Assembly (NCBI GenBank): GCA_038210135.1
Contig: JBBQWZ010000023.1
Span: forward strand, 32,837-96,836
DNA: 64,000 nucleotides
Reading direction: 5' to 3'
Source of the DNA: JBBQWZ01 sp038210135
Lineage (GTDB): Bacteria; Acidobacteriota; Terriglobia; Bryobacterales; Bryobacteraceae
Shown: positions 44,184 through 53,149 of the stretch, piece by piece
How the letters are laid out: each line of letters starts with the position of its first letter
Numbering within the stretch: position 1 is the first letter of the stretch
Program-made: the position numbers and the translations under genes
Notes under the pieces: model-generated
Databases searched by the model: none
Told to the model about the DNA's origin: nothing
What the model saw: the letters and a program-made list of their open reading frames with translations, nothing else

Positions 44184-44515
44184 GCGCTCTCCAGCTTATC
44201 GGAAGCGCCAGATTCTTTCGACCGGTTGAGAATTCCCGCAGCGCATTTCGCTTTCTGAGCAGCCGGCGATTCGCGCGCCGCATACAGTTCGGGCAAGACG
44301 AGGATTTCGAAATGGGCTCACGTTACTGGGACGGGCGCTGCCGGAACGATGCTCCATCTCGCGTCGTACGTTCGCGCCATCGCGATGTTGCGGGTTACCG
44401 CTCTCGGACGCACCGCAATCGGTTTCCCGGTCCTCACCGGATCGTACGAGTCCTTCTGGAAGCCGCCTGGGCTCCATCTACGAATCCGAGTGTTCCTGTA
44501 CACTCTAAGTTCCAG
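44184..44515. other. Region without a convincing gene, ECF sigma leader
   Basis: About 330 bp between the DUF1579-like remnant and the ECF sigma factor. Several overlapping frames exist on both strands, none with a good start or recognisable sequence. It should contain the promoter of the sigma factor; a perfect inverted repeat lies at 44488-44505. Confidence 0.45.
44488..44505. promoter_or_regulatory. Inverted repeat just upstream of the ECF sigma gene
   Basis: GAGTGT-TCCTGT-ACACTC, perfect 6-bp arms with a 6-bp spacer, ending 10 bp before the ATG. It could be an operator or a leader hairpin. A TACACT within it could also serve as -10 box. Confidence 0.3.
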
Positions 44516-45073
44516 ATGGAGCCGATCACGGAACTTCTTCGGCGGTCGCGCGAAGGCGATCAGGATGCCGGACAACAACTGGCGTCTCTGGTTTATTCGC
44601 AACTGCACCGGATCGCCGAAGGATGCTTGCGAACCGAGCGCAGCGAGCACACCCTTACCGCGACCGCGCTAGTCAACGAGGCCTGGCTGCGGCTCGCCGG
44701 TTCCAACCAGCCCGGATTTCAGGATCGAGGTCATTTCTTTGCTCTGGCCGCTAGAAAAATGCGGCAGATTCTCGTCGATTACGCCCGCCAGCGGGGCGCC
44801 GCGAAACGCGGTTCCGGCAAGCAGGTTCCGCTGACCGATTCGATCGCCCTCGCCGCCATGGATGACACCGAAACCGTACTCGCGATGAATACGCTCCTCG
44901 ACCAGCTGGAGAAGGGAAACCCGAAACGCGCGCGCTTCTTCGAGCTGCGCTTCTTTGGCGGCATGACGCCCGAGGAAATCGCCGAGGTAGACAAGACTTC
45001 GCTGTCCACCGTCTATCGCGAACTCCGGCTGGCCCAGGTTTGGCTCTATCAACAGATCAGAGAATCGAGGTGA
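44516..45073 (+). CDS. ECF-type RNA polymerase sigma factor
   Basis: 185 aa from ATG 44516; the frame is open upstream but non-coding. Region 2 is seen in LASLVYSQLHRIAEGCLR and ALVNEAWLRLAG, and the conserved block FFALAARKMRQILVDYARQR is diagnostic of the acidobacterial/planctomycete ECF group often called TIGR02999. Region 4 helix-turn-helix is FFGGMTPEEIAEVDKTSLSTVYREL. These factors pair with a Ser/Thr kinase instead of an anti-sigma factor; the kinase gene follows 4 bp downstream here. Confidence 0.9.
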   Translation: MEPITELLRRSREGDQDAGQQLASLVYSQLHRIAEGCLRTERSEHTLTATALVNEAWLRLAGSNQPGFQDRGHFFALAARKMRQILVDYARQRGAAKRGSGKQVPLTDSIALAAMDDTETVLAMNTLLDQLEKGNPKRARFFELRFFGGMTPEEIAEVDKTSLSTVYRELRLAQVWLYQQIRESR

Positions 45074-45077
45074 CCCG

Positions 45078-47444
45078 ATGCCCGATTGCCCATCAGGTAA
45101 TGCCCCGGATCTGGAGCAAGCCTTCCTCGAAATCGCCGACCTTCCCGCCGCGGAACGCGACCAGCGGCTAGAGACCCTCCCCGTCGGCGTCCGAAGCGCT
45201 CTGCGGCAGATGATCGACGCCGACGCTTCCGCCCACGATCTGTTTGCCGACGCAATCACCAGCCTCGCGTCCGATGCCCGCGGCGCGGTGCCCGGCGCCT
45301 ACGAAACCGGGTCGCGCATTGGCCCCTATCGCATCCTCAGAGTGCTGGGCCACGGCGGTATGGGAACGGTGTATGAGGCCGCCCGTCACGACGGCCAGTT
45401 CGAGCAGCGCGCCGCCATAAAAATGGTGGAAGGCGGCGCCGGCCTTCTTCCAAAATTCCAAAGAGAACGCCAGATTCTCGCCCGCCTTTCGCACCCCAAC
45501 ATCGCGCGCCTCCTCGATGGAGGCAGCACCGAAGACGGCACTCCGTATTTCGTGATGGAGCTGGTCGAACAGGCCCGCCCGATCGACGCCATCTGCGCCG
45601 GCATGGACCCGAAAAGCATCGCCAGGCTCTTTCTGCCGGTGTTCCGCGCGCTCGAATACGTCCACAGCAATCTGGTGGTTCACGGCGACCTCAAAGCCAG
45701 TAACGTTCTCGTGGACGGCGCTGGAACCCCCAAGTTGCTCGACTTCGGTATCGCGCGAATCCTTGGCGACGAAGCCGAACAGACGCGCACCGTGGCACTG
45801 ACCCTCAGCTACGCGAGCCCGGAGCAGGTTCTAGGCCAGCCGCTGACAACCGCCACCGACGTGTACGGCCTGGCGAGCCTGCTTTACCGTTCTCTTACCG
45901 GCCGCACCGCGCTCGATGTCGGCAATCGTCCGCTCGCCGAAGCGGTCACGTTGATCTGCAATCAGGAACCCGCTCTCGCTCTCGACTACAACCCGGCCGT
46001 CGGCGTGGACCTCAGCCGCATTCTCGCGAAGGCGCTCCGCAAGGTTCCCAGTGAACGATATTCTTCGATCGAAGCTTTCCGCGCCGACCTCGAAGCCTAT
46101 CTGGACGGTCGTCCCGTCGAAGCCCGCGGCTCCGGCGCGCTCTATCGCGCCGGTAAGTTCGCCCGCCGCCATTGGGCGGTCCTCGCCGGAGCCGCCCTGA
46201 TCGTCGCGATTGCCTCCGCCGCGTTTGTCAGCGTGACACGATCCGCCGAGCGTGCCGAGGAGCAGCGCGCCGGGGCGGACAAGCAGCGGCTTGCCGCCGA
46301 CGCCGCGCGGCAGCAGGAACAGGAGCAGCGTAAATTGGCGGAGAACGCGCTGCGCGATGCCCAGCAGTCGCGCAAGGTCGCCGAAGGCAAGTCCGCCGAG
46401 GCTGTCTCTGAACGCCACATCGCGCACGAGCGGCTGCAATCCGAGCGTCATTTTACGGACGTCTTTACTCGCCTGGTGGACGACAACTTTCTGTTCGGCA
46501 CCAAAGATTCGGTGCGGATACTCGATGGCTGGATCGACACCCAGGAGCAGGCGTTGCAGACCAACCCGCGAGACCTCGCGATCAAGCGTCTGGTCGGCTT
46601 CCTGCACTACCGCCGCTGCGCCGCGAAAGCCCGAACCAACCTGCGCTCGGGCGAGTCCGACTGCAATCGAGCCGTCGAACTTCTTGCAGGCTTCATCGCC
46701 GGAATCGCCACCGAAGACTGGATTCTTCGCACCCATATGAGCGCCAATCTGCTGCTCGGCCAGATCTACGCCGGAACCCAGCGCATCCCCGATGCGATTC
46801 GCCTGAGCACGCGGGCCGTCGAACTCGCCGATCTTTTTCCGACGGAAGACTTCGCCGGCTATCGCTATCGCGTCGTCTCGCGCGCCGCCCTGGCGAACGT
46901 GTACTTCGCCGCCGGCCGTTTCGACGAAGCCATCCGCAAGCAGGAGGAAGCCCACGCCATTTGGAACAGCCGTCCGAAGGACGCCGAGATTACGGGCGAA
47001 ATGGCCGTCGCCCTGCCAGCCATGATGCAGCGTTACGCGCAAATGTTATTGCGGAAAGATCCCCCGAAAGCCGAAGCGCAGATGCGCCGGGCCATCACGA
47101 TTTTTGGAGAACTCGCGGCCAGGAAGACCGCCGGGTGCCTCGAAGTCAACGAGTACGCGAACGCCTTGAACATGACGCCCTTCGAATCGCAGCGGAACCC
47201 CGATGTCAGCCTCGTGTACGCCCGCAAAGCTGTCGAAGTCTGCCCCGAAGATCGCCGACCTTTAGCCATGGATACGCTTGCCTGGGCCCACTTCCGGAAA
47301 GGAGAAACCGCCAAGGCCACCGAGGTCGAGAAGCAAGCAGTTCAACTACTGCCAGCCGGACCCTCACCCATGAGATTCACTCTGCAGTCGAGCCTCCAGC
47401 AGTTCGAGAAAGCCGCAAGCCGGATCGAAACGCGACCGCAATGA
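45078..47444 (+). CDS. Membrane Ser/Thr protein kinase with TPR-type outer region
   Basis: 788 aa. Kinase domain at about 80-345: glycine loop LGHGGMGTVYEA, Lys115 in AAIK, catalytic loop VHGDLKASN (residues 201-209) with Gly in place of the usual Arg of HRD, DFG at 222-224 and SPEQ for APE. The transmembrane helix is at about 366-386, followed by a coiled coil (388-450, Glu/Gln/Ala-rich) and a TPR-like region to the end. It is coupled to the ECF sigma gene (4-bp gap), and probably phosphorylates the sigma factor in response to an outside cue. Lack of HRD arginine suggests activation-loop-independent regulation. Confidence 0.92.
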   Translation: MPDCPSGNAPDLEQAFLEIADLPAAERDQRLETLPVGVRSALRQMIDADASAHDLFADAITSLASDARGAVPGAYETGSRIGPYRILRVLGHGGMGTVYEAARHDGQFEQRAAIKMVEGGAGLLPKFQRERQILARLSHPNIARLLDGGSTEDGTPYFVMELVEQARPIDAICAGMDPKSIARLFLPVFRALEYVHSNLVVHGDLKASNVLVDGAGTPKLLDFGIARILGDEAEQTRTVALTLSYASPEQVLGQPLTTATDVYGLASLLYRSLTGRTALDVGNRPLAEAVTLICNQEPALALDYNPAVGVDLSRILAKALRKVPSERYSSIEAFRADLEAYLDGRPVEARGSGALYRAGKFARRHWAVLAGAALIVAIASAAFVSVTRSAERAEEQRAGADKQRLAADAARQQEQEQRKLAENALRDAQQSRKVAEGKSAEAVSERHIAHERLQSERHFTDVFTRLVDDNFLFGTKDSVRILDGWIDTQEQALQTNPRDLAIKRLVGFLHYRRCAAKARTNLRSGESDCNRAVELLAGFIAGIATEDWILRTHMSANLLLGQIYAGTQRIPDAIRLSTRAVELADLFPTEDFAGYRYRVVSRAALANVYFAAGRFDEAIRKQEEAHAIWNSRPKDAEITGEMAVALPAMMQRYAQMLLRKDPPKAEAQMRRAITIFGELAARKTAGCLEVNEYANALNMTPFESQRNPDVSLVYARKAVEVCPEDRRPLAMDTLAWAHFRKGETAKATEVEKQAVQLLPAGPSPMRFTLQSSLQQFEKAASRIETRPQ

Positions 47445-47551
47445 AGGAGACTACGAAATTCCATCTGGTCGGGTAATCCGCCGCGTGCGACGAAACGGGC
47501 GAGTGAATTGAAGCTCAGGGAAGCTGTTGAAGTCGTCTTCCAAATCCGCCG

Positions 47552-48481
47552 TTACTTGCGGATCCGAATGACCAGCGGACCGGTGGAGTGAATCCAACCG
47601 ATTTCACCGGTTTGGCAGTTCAGGCATTCGTCACCCCGGCTCACAAACCACATGGCAGTCTCTTCGCGGTCGAGCGAATTGACCGCGTCCGAATCCCCTT
47701 CCCAATACTGCTTGTAATTCGGAGTCAGCCGGCGGTAGCGGAATTTCGTAGGCCCCTCGGCGACCTTATGATTGGCGACGCGCAGCGCGCGGATGGGGAA
47801 ATTCGCGAGTCCCCAGGTGACAGTCCGCAAGGGCATGGATGCCTTTTCGAGCTTTCCCGCGACGCCGAAATCGCTGTACGGACGGACGTTATAGCCGCTG
47901 GCGGCGAACGGCGTGCAGTCCCACGCCGGGAAGAGGTAGAGTAAGCCGTCGTTCTTCACGACGCGCCGCATCTCGACGAGGGCCGCTTCCGGATTTGGAA
48001 CATGTTCGAGGACCCAGATCGACCAGGCAACGTCGAATTCGCCGGTGCCAAGCGGCATCAGCGTCGCGGAACCAAGCACGAAGCGCTTGTGAAAGAACCG
48101 CTTCGCCGAGGGCGAAATATCGAGACCGGTATAGTTCTCGACCAGATCCTGCAAGTACCCGCGACCGGCGCCAATGTCCAGCGCTTTCTTGTCCCGCAGC
48201 CCAAATTTATCAACGAACACTTTCAAGTTCCCGGTCACGTTCTGCGCGTCGGCGGCGGCCTTGGCGATCTTTACATAGGACGAATTCTCATCGTCCGCGG
48301 TCGCTTCCCTCTTCGAGTAGGCGTCGGCGTAAAAGCTTTGTAAATCAGACTGCTCCTTGGCGCTGAGTGGAGCATCGGTCGCCCACGGGAAGTAGATCGA
48401 GACCAACAGCAGGGGAAAGAAGGTCGTAACCAAAAAGACGCGAATGAAACGAACGATCAAAAGCTGAGCCCGCCTCTCCAT
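47552..48481 (-). CDS. Membrane-anchored SAM-dependent methyltransferase
   Basis: 309 aa. An N-terminal signal anchor (FIRVFLVTTFFPLLLVSIYF) precedes a class I methyltransferase: ALDIGAGRGYLQDLVE is motif I, YTGLDISPSA the acidic loop, and GEFDVAWSIWVLEHVPNPEAAL the EHV-type motif. Towards the C-terminus CLNCQTGEIGW could bind a metal. The orientation of the catalytic domain is uncertain: with a signal anchor it would face the periplasm, where no SAM is expected, so N-out/C-in topology is more likely. Substrate unknown. Confidence 0.82.
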   Translation of the reverse strand: MERRAQLLIVRFIRVFLVTTFFPLLLVSIYFPWATDAPLSAKEQSDLQSFYADAYSKREATADDENSSYVKIAKAAADAQNVTGNLKVFVDKFGLRDKKALDIGAGRGYLQDLVENYTGLDISPSAKRFFHKRFVLGSATLMPLGTGEFDVAWSIWVLEHVPNPEAALVEMRRVVKNDGLLYLFPAWDCTPFAASGYNVRPYSDFGVAGKLEKASMPLRTVTWGLANFPIRALRVANHKVAEGPTKFRYRRLTPNYKQYWEGDSDAVNSLDREETAMWFVSRGDECLNCQTGEIGWIHSTGPLVIRIRK

Positions 48482-48518
48482 ACCAGGCTATCGGCAGGGA
48501 AACGGGCCAACTTCAGAG

Positions 48519-48683
48519 ATGCGGAGTACGAAAACTGAAGACGAAACCGACGCGCCAAAGGTTTGTCCGAAAACGTTCCAGATTCAATCCGCATTCCGAC
48601 GGCGAATCGCTGAGCTCAGTCCCGCTGGCGAGGCCGTTAAGACCGACTACAACGCATGCAAGGACGGCCAAGATTACGTGCCT
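48519..48683 (+). pseudogene. Fragment with LSPAGEAVKTDYNACKD motif
   Basis: 55 codons starting MRSTKTEDETDAPK and running to LSPAGEAVKTDYNACKDGQD. The same motif, LSPASAAVKTAYDACNKDED, occurs on the minus strand at about 53250-53330. Beyond DYVP the frame becomes the antisense of the next gene, so the real 3' end is lost or unknown. The shared motif indicates a small protein family duplicated around this accessory region. Confidence 0.35.
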
Positions 48684-48685
48684 TC

Positions 48686-48920
48686 ACGTATTCGTGGAGC
48701 GAGTCGGAGCATTTTCGGCGCGGCTCGGATTTTTTTGGATCGGGGGTCGGATTGTTTTAGGCGGCGCTGTTTTTCGCTTGGTTGGGCATGGCGGCGCGGA
48801 GTTCTTCGGGGGTTACTGGGCCTCCTCTGTCGGTGTTGTGCTGGTTGTGCGAAACGAAGCCATTGCGGTGTTTTTTGTTGTGGCGATTGCCGTTTACGTA
48901 TTCGTGGAGCGAGTCGGAGC
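48686..48920 (+). repeat. Pair of identical 25-bp direct repeats
   Basis: ACGTATTCGTGGAGCGAGTC followed by GGAGC is present at 48686-48710 and 48896-48920, 210 bp apart. The second copy encodes SDSLHEYV near the C-terminus of the minus-strand gene; the first lies just beyond its stop in the same reading frame and again spells SDSLHEYV. This looks like a partial duplication of the gene's 3' end. Confidence 0.85.
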
Positions 48921-49439
48921 CGATGCGGAGTTGGTTTTCGGCGCGCTCGTTTTCAAGGGCTCGGCGGTCTTTTTGGGCTTTGGACAGGGTCGCGTGGAGT
49001 TGGAGGATTTGGCGTTGGAAGCGGGTGGCGTAGCGGGCTAGGAGGTCGAATTGCTTGGCGTTTTCGAGGAAGGCTTTGGCTTGGGCTTGGGCCCAATCGA
49101 GGCCGGCTTCGCCGGGGGCGGGTTCTTCATCGGGGAGATTTTGGGTAGTGAGTTCGAAGAAGAGATTTTGTTCGATGGCGCGGGCGCGGTCGAGCTGCCA
49201 CTGGGCGTCGGCGATGGATTGGACAAGGCGCTCCTCGGATTCGCCTTGCGGGTCGAGGTCGTATTTGAGGGCGCGGCTGGATTTGGTATAGGCCGCGAGT
49301 TCGTGGCTGGTCATTATTAAGGTGTGGCCGTCAGGTTGTGGCGGCGGGCGTTGAAGCGGGTGTTTTCCGTATTGCTGGGTCCGGTGGAGTGCTGCGCGTT
49401 GGCGCGGTTGATTTCGGTGCGGGTAGCGGTCGGAGTCAT
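48757..49439 (-). pseudogene. Frameshifted 'NAQHSTGP' family hypothetical protein
   Basis: The proper start is ATG 49439 after GAGGA: it gives MTPTATRTEINRANAQHSTG and then FNARRHNLTATP, the N-terminus of a family abundant in Acidobacteriota (pattern NAQxSTGPxT..G, NAxxHxLTA). It stops at TAATAA (49314-49319). The rest, MTSHELAAYTKSSRALKYDL and onward to 48757, continues in the next frame, its ATG overlapping the stop as TAATG. Family members are single proteins, so a one-base indel near 49320 is likely, though re-initiation at the overlapping ATG could yield two peptides. Function of the family unknown. Confidence 0.7.
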
Positions 49440-49695
49440 GAGGGTCCTCTTTTCTGGGATGCCTATTGCATCCGGCCTGAGGGTACATGACGGGTTTGTC
49501 TGGTGGGTGTGTGGTGGATTGCGGATGGGATGGATGTGATGGATGGCGTGGGGCGAATTATTCTTGGTGGTCGCGTGATCGGATGCGCAGTCAAGGTGAA
49601 TTGAGGTCTTGGCTCCGGATTGTTCCGGATTGTTCCGTTGTCACGGTCTCCGCCCGTACACAGCGAAATGGCGCGGCAGCGGCTATGTCACACTG

Positions 49696-49950
49696 ATGAC
49701 CATGGCCATAGACAACATTCTTGCGCTGCTCATCGGCGAACGAGACAAACTCAACCGAGCTATCGAAGCCCTCAACGGGCCAACAAAGCGGCGCGGAAGA
49801 CCAACAAAAAACATTACAACTGCCGCTTCAGCGCCGGCTGAACCTAAGGCACGCAAGAAACGCCACTTCTCACCAGAACAACGGGAAGCAGCAAGACAAC
49901 GAGCAAAAGCAATGTGGGCAAAACGGAAGAGAGCAAAGAAACAAGGATAA
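49696..49950 (+). CDS. Small basic AT-hook-like protein
   Basis: 84 aa from ATG 49696 (or ATG 49702). An N-terminal helix (LALLIGERDKLNRAIEALNG) is followed by an AT-hook (KRRGRPTK), an Ala/Pro linker and a strongly basic tail (FSPEQREAARQRAKAMWAKR). The build, a short coiled coil plus DNA-binding hook and basic tail, resembles small nucleoid-type proteins seen in Acidobacteriota, here in an accessory region. DNA binding is inferred from the AT-hook only. Confidence 0.65.
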   Translation: MTMAIDNILALLIGERDKLNRAIEALNGPTKRRGRPTKNITTAASAPAEPKARKKRHFSPEQREAARQRAKAMWAKRKRAKKQG

Positions 49951-50100
49951 CGGTGTCGATTCGAATTGCTGAGGTGTGAGAGGTGCGCCATGACAGATGC
50001 ACCGATACGCTCTCCAGCTTGTTCGACGGTCGAGTACGTTCTCCGAACGTTGTCCGATAATCGGCCAGGCGTTTCACGAGCCGTGCCAACGGGGGGAAGA

Positions 50101-51000
50101 ATGCACCTTCTAAAGCGAACCCTCAATGACTTCCTGGCGGATGATTGCCTTGACCTTGGGGCGAGCGTCGCCTACTTTAGCCTCTTCTCGCTTGCCCCTT
50201 TGCTCCTCACCGTCGTCGCAGTTGCCGGTCTGGTTTACGGCAATGCCGCCGTGCAGGAACGCCTGCATGCGCAACTGCTGAGCCTCGTGGGATCTGCCGG
50301 CGCGGACCAGATGCAGTTAATGCTGAAAAATCAAGCGCAATCCGCATCCACCGGCGTGCTGATGTCGATTGTGGGCGTAACGGTGCTCCTGTTTGGCGCG
50401 ACGGGATCGTTCGCGGCATTGCAGAATGCACTCAACCGGGTGTGGCACGTCAAACCCGACCCGAGAAGAGGTGGTATCCGCGCGTTCGTAGTCAAACGTT
50501 TATGGTCATTTGGGATGATACTCGCGGTGGTATTTCTCATGGTTGTCTCACTCATTCTGGGTGCCGTCTTAGCGGCCATGGGTGCGTGGGCGCGCGACTT
50601 CTTACCGAGTGGACTCTCGGCTACACTCCTGCAAGCGGTGGGAATCCTGCTATCGCTCCTGGTGCTTACGTTGTTGTTCGGGGCGATGTTTCGTGTCCTT
50701 CCCGATGCGAAGATAGCGTGGCGCGATGTGTGGTTTGGCGGTCTGGTCACCAGCATCTTGTTCACGGGAGGGCAAACTGCGCTCGGTATTTATCTTGGCC
50801 GATCAGCAATCGTCAGCGTGTACGGGGCTGCGGGATCGCTCGTGTTGCTCGTGCTGTGGCTTTACTATGCGGCAGTCATCGTGCTGTTCGGGGCCGAATT
50901 AACCAAAGCCTGGGCTGCATCTCAGGGTCGATACGTCGAACCAGAAGTCGGTGCCGTGGAAGTCATCACGCACGAAGAAGTCAGACCGCAGCGAAATTAA
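50101..51000 (+). CDS. YihY/BrkB-family integral membrane protein
   Basis: 299 aa from ATG 50101, preceded by GGGGGGAAGA. About six membrane segments: e.g. YFSLFSLAPLLLTVVAVAGL, STGVLMSIVGVTVLLFGATG, FGMILAVVFLMVVSLILGAV and SLVLLVLWLYYAAVIVLFGA. Family blocks FSLAPLLLTV, ALNRVWHV and LWLYYAAVIVLFGAELTKAW are present. Despite the name (ribonuclease BN / BrkB) the function is unknown; transport is likely. Codon use includes more A/T-ending codons than the neighbours, consistent with acquisition. Confidence 0.9.
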   Translation: MHLLKRTLNDFLADDCLDLGASVAYFSLFSLAPLLLTVVAVAGLVYGNAAVQERLHAQLLSLVGSAGADQMQLMLKNQAQSASTGVLMSIVGVTVLLFGATGSFAALQNALNRVWHVKPDPRRGGIRAFVVKRLWSFGMILAVVFLMVVSLILGAVLAAMGAWARDFLPSGLSATLLQAVGILLSLLVLTLLFGAMFRVLPDAKIAWRDVWFGGLVTSILFTGGQTALGIYLGRSAIVSVYGAAGSLVLLVLWLYYAAVIVLFGAELTKAWAASQGRYVEPEVGAVEVITHEEVRPQRN

Positions 51001-51801
51001 GAGTCGCTCACGACGACGTCCCCGGTTTCAGACAGGCTTGCGCCCGCCCATCGTCCCCGCAGCTTTCTCGAAACAATCGCGTCAATCAGCAGTTGATATC
51101 CGGACACCGTTGCCATCCGTCGGGAACGCTCCGCTTTCGACTACCGTCCGCGGCGCGGCTGTGCCTGAGCCATCCACTTTTCTTATCGGCATCCCGCTGC
51201 TCGCGCTCGCTTTCGCAAGCGCGGCTGCCGTATCTTAAAACCTTCGAATCGATTGCACCAGGACTGTTGACTGGCTCGCGACCTCATTCGGTTGGAGCGC
51301 GGAAAATAGGGCCGAAACAGTGGACCGCCTGGCACGTTTTCACCCAGCTCACGGCGCAGGCGTGCACAACTAACGCTGTAATATTTCTAACAATACAATC
51401 CAATAACCATGAAGCGCGTGTACGCGGACTACTTAGTCGTATTCAGTAGTCGTATGCCGTAGTATATATTCGGATAAAAACAATTATTTGAGAAATACGC
51501 ATTTTTCGTTTGACACCAAAAACTGAACGTGATAATTTCTTTTCGTCTTCGACGCAGAAAGCAAGCTTAGCCGCTCTAAGGGGAGAGCGCCAAGGCGAGT
51601 TTGCGCGCTCCAGCGTCGCCGTGGCGTTACCTCAACGTTTCTCAGCGTGCGTGAGCGGGTTGCTCGCGCTGCGCGCACCCGCATCAACTATTGCCAGCTA
51701 GAAAGACCGTACGGGGAGGCTATTGTGCTGTTTATATTCCGTAAAATGTTGACTCATCGCGTTGCTTATCGGGTTTAAATAGGCAAATTGCGTGTGGAAT
51801 T
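51001..51801. other. 800-bp non-coding, AT-richer island with gene debris
   Basis: No intact gene. It holds a PEP-CTERM-like tail (51161-51238), then from about 51370 the base composition becomes clearly more A/T-rich than anywhere else in the window. At 51433-51465 a short direct repeat TAGTCGTA / TAGTCGTA / GTAGTA occurs. GAAACAATCGCGTCAATCA (51070-51088) is nearly repeated at 53138-53156. The 3' part must hold the promoter of the di-heme oxidoreductase. Confidence 0.6.
51161..51238 (+). pseudogene. PEP-CTERM sorting-signal remnant
   Basis: The frame reads VPEPSTFLIGIPLLALAF and then ASAAAVS before a stop. VPEPST plus a hydrophobic stretch is the PEP-CTERM (exosortase) signal, which should end in a cluster of Arg/Lys. 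Shifting the frame by one base after LAF gives KRGCR, the missing basic end, so a frameshift is probable. No matching body is found upstream, and no exosortase is in the window. Confidence 0.55.
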
Positions 51802-53085
51802 ATGATTGCCATGTGCGGGATCGCGTCCGCGCAGACCGATCCTGGCGTTCGGGGCGGCGCGGCTGGAGCGGGTGGAGCGTTCCCGGGCTTGACTCCGGCG
51901 GAAGCAACCGCATTCCTGAAAGCCAAGGGCACGTTCCAGGAGGTCGACTCGGTTTCCGGAACGATCCCGGGCGAGAATGGCAGCGGATTGGGCCCGGTGT
52001 TTAACGGCAACAGTTGTGCTCAGTGCCACACGTTCCCGGCCGTGGGCGGCACCAGCCCGCAGACCAATCCGCAGATCGCGCTCGCCACGCTGCATGGCGC
52101 GCAGAACATCGTGCCATCGTTCCTCTCGATCAACGGCCCGGTGCGCGAAGCTCGCTTTATCAACAATGCGGCCGGCACTCCCGATGGCGGCGTCCACGCG
52201 TTGTTTACCATCAAAGGCCGGTCTGACGCCCCGGGTTGCACGATTGCCCAGGAGAACTTCAATCAGCAATTCGCCAACGGCAACGTGATTTTCCGCATCC
52301 CGACGCCAGTGTTCGGCGGCGGGCTGATCGAGGCGATCCCCGGACACAACATCAACAACAATCTGGCTGCCAACTCGGCGGTTAAGGCGCTGCTCGGTAT
52401 CTCCGGCAAAGTGAATCGCAATGGCAATGACGGCACGATCACGAAGTTCGGCTGGAAGGCGCAGAACAAGTCGCTGCTGATTTTCGCCGGCGAAGCTTAT
52501 AACGTTGAGTCGGGCGTGACCAACGAACTGTTCCCCAACGAACGCGTGTTGCTCGATGCCAACGGCAACAATACCTGCCAGTTCAATGGAGTTCCGGAGG
52601 ATCACTTCCATTTCGACACGGGTGAGCCGGGCGACATCGACAGCTTTGCCGTCTTCATGCGGCTCTCGGCGCCTCCCGTTCCGGCGCCAGCCACTGCTTC
52701 CACGCAGCGCGGCCTCGCCGCTTTCAACTCGATCGGTTGCGCTCTCTGCCACACCCAGACGTTGATGACCGAAAAGTCATCGGTCACGGGCATGACCAAC
52801 GTTGCGGTAAATCTGTTCTCCGATCTCGCCGTGCACGACATGGGCGTCGGTCTTGCCGACAGCGTGACGCAAGGCACTGCCGGAGGGCGCGAGTTCCGCT
52901 CGGCGCCGCTCTGGGGGCTCGGCCAGCGGATTTTCTTCCTGCATGACGGCCGCACCAACAATCTGCTGACGGCGATCCAGGCGCACTCGAGCAGCGGCTC
53001 GGAAGCCAACGTTGTCATGTCAATCTTCAACGCGCAGAGCGCCGCAACGAAGCAGGACATTCTGAACTTCTTGCGATCGCTCTAG
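51802..53085 (+). CDS. Di-heme c-type oxidoreductase (putative thiol oxidoreductase family)
   Basis: 427 aa. Two haem c motifs, CAQCH (near residue 72) and CALCH (near residue 312), flank a beta-rich region; this matches the di-haem oxidoreductase (DHOR) family related to MauG-type peroxidases. Family blocks VFNGNSCAQCHTFPAVGG, RIPTPVFGGGLIEAIP and FHFDTGEPGDIDSFAVF are present. The N-terminus (MIAMCGIASAQTDP) is very short for a signal peptide; the frame is open upstream for ~19 codons (to a TAA at 51762) but has no ATG, GTG or TTG. A start at ATT or a small deletion is possible. Confidence 0.85.
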   Translation: MIAMCGIASAQTDPGVRGGAAGAGGAFPGLTPAEATAFLKAKGTFQEVDSVSGTIPGENGSGLGPVFNGNSCAQCHTFPAVGGTSPQTNPQIALATLHGAQNIVPSFLSINGPVREARFINNAAGTPDGGVHALFTIKGRSDAPGCTIAQENFNQQFANGNVIFRIPTPVFGGGLIEAIPGHNINNNLAANSAVKALLGISGKVNRNGNDGTITKFGWKAQNKSLLIFAGEAYNVESGVTNELFPNERVLLDANGNNTCQFNGVPEDHFHFDTGEPGDIDSFAVFMRLSAPPVPAPATASTQRGLAAFNSIGCALCHTQTLMTEKSSVTGMTNVAVNLFSDLAVHDMGVGLADSVTQGTAGGREFRSAPLWGLGQRIFFLHDGRTNNLLTAIQAHSSSGSEANVVMSIFNAQSAATKQDILNFLRSL

Positions 53086-53149
53086 CCAGACCGCCACAGT
53101 CGAAGCGCGAGCGGGCCGCAAGGCACGTTCGCGCTTTGAAACACTCGCG

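Noticed and set aside
44108..44515. Long N-terminal extension of the ECF sigma factor
   Set aside because: Composition is Arg/Ser-rich and unlike any sigma factor; sigma region 2 begins just after ATG 44516.
48519..49148. 209-residue plus-strand protein
   Set aside because: After ~55 codons it is simply the antisense of the NAQHSTGP gene; only the first part shows a meaningful motif.
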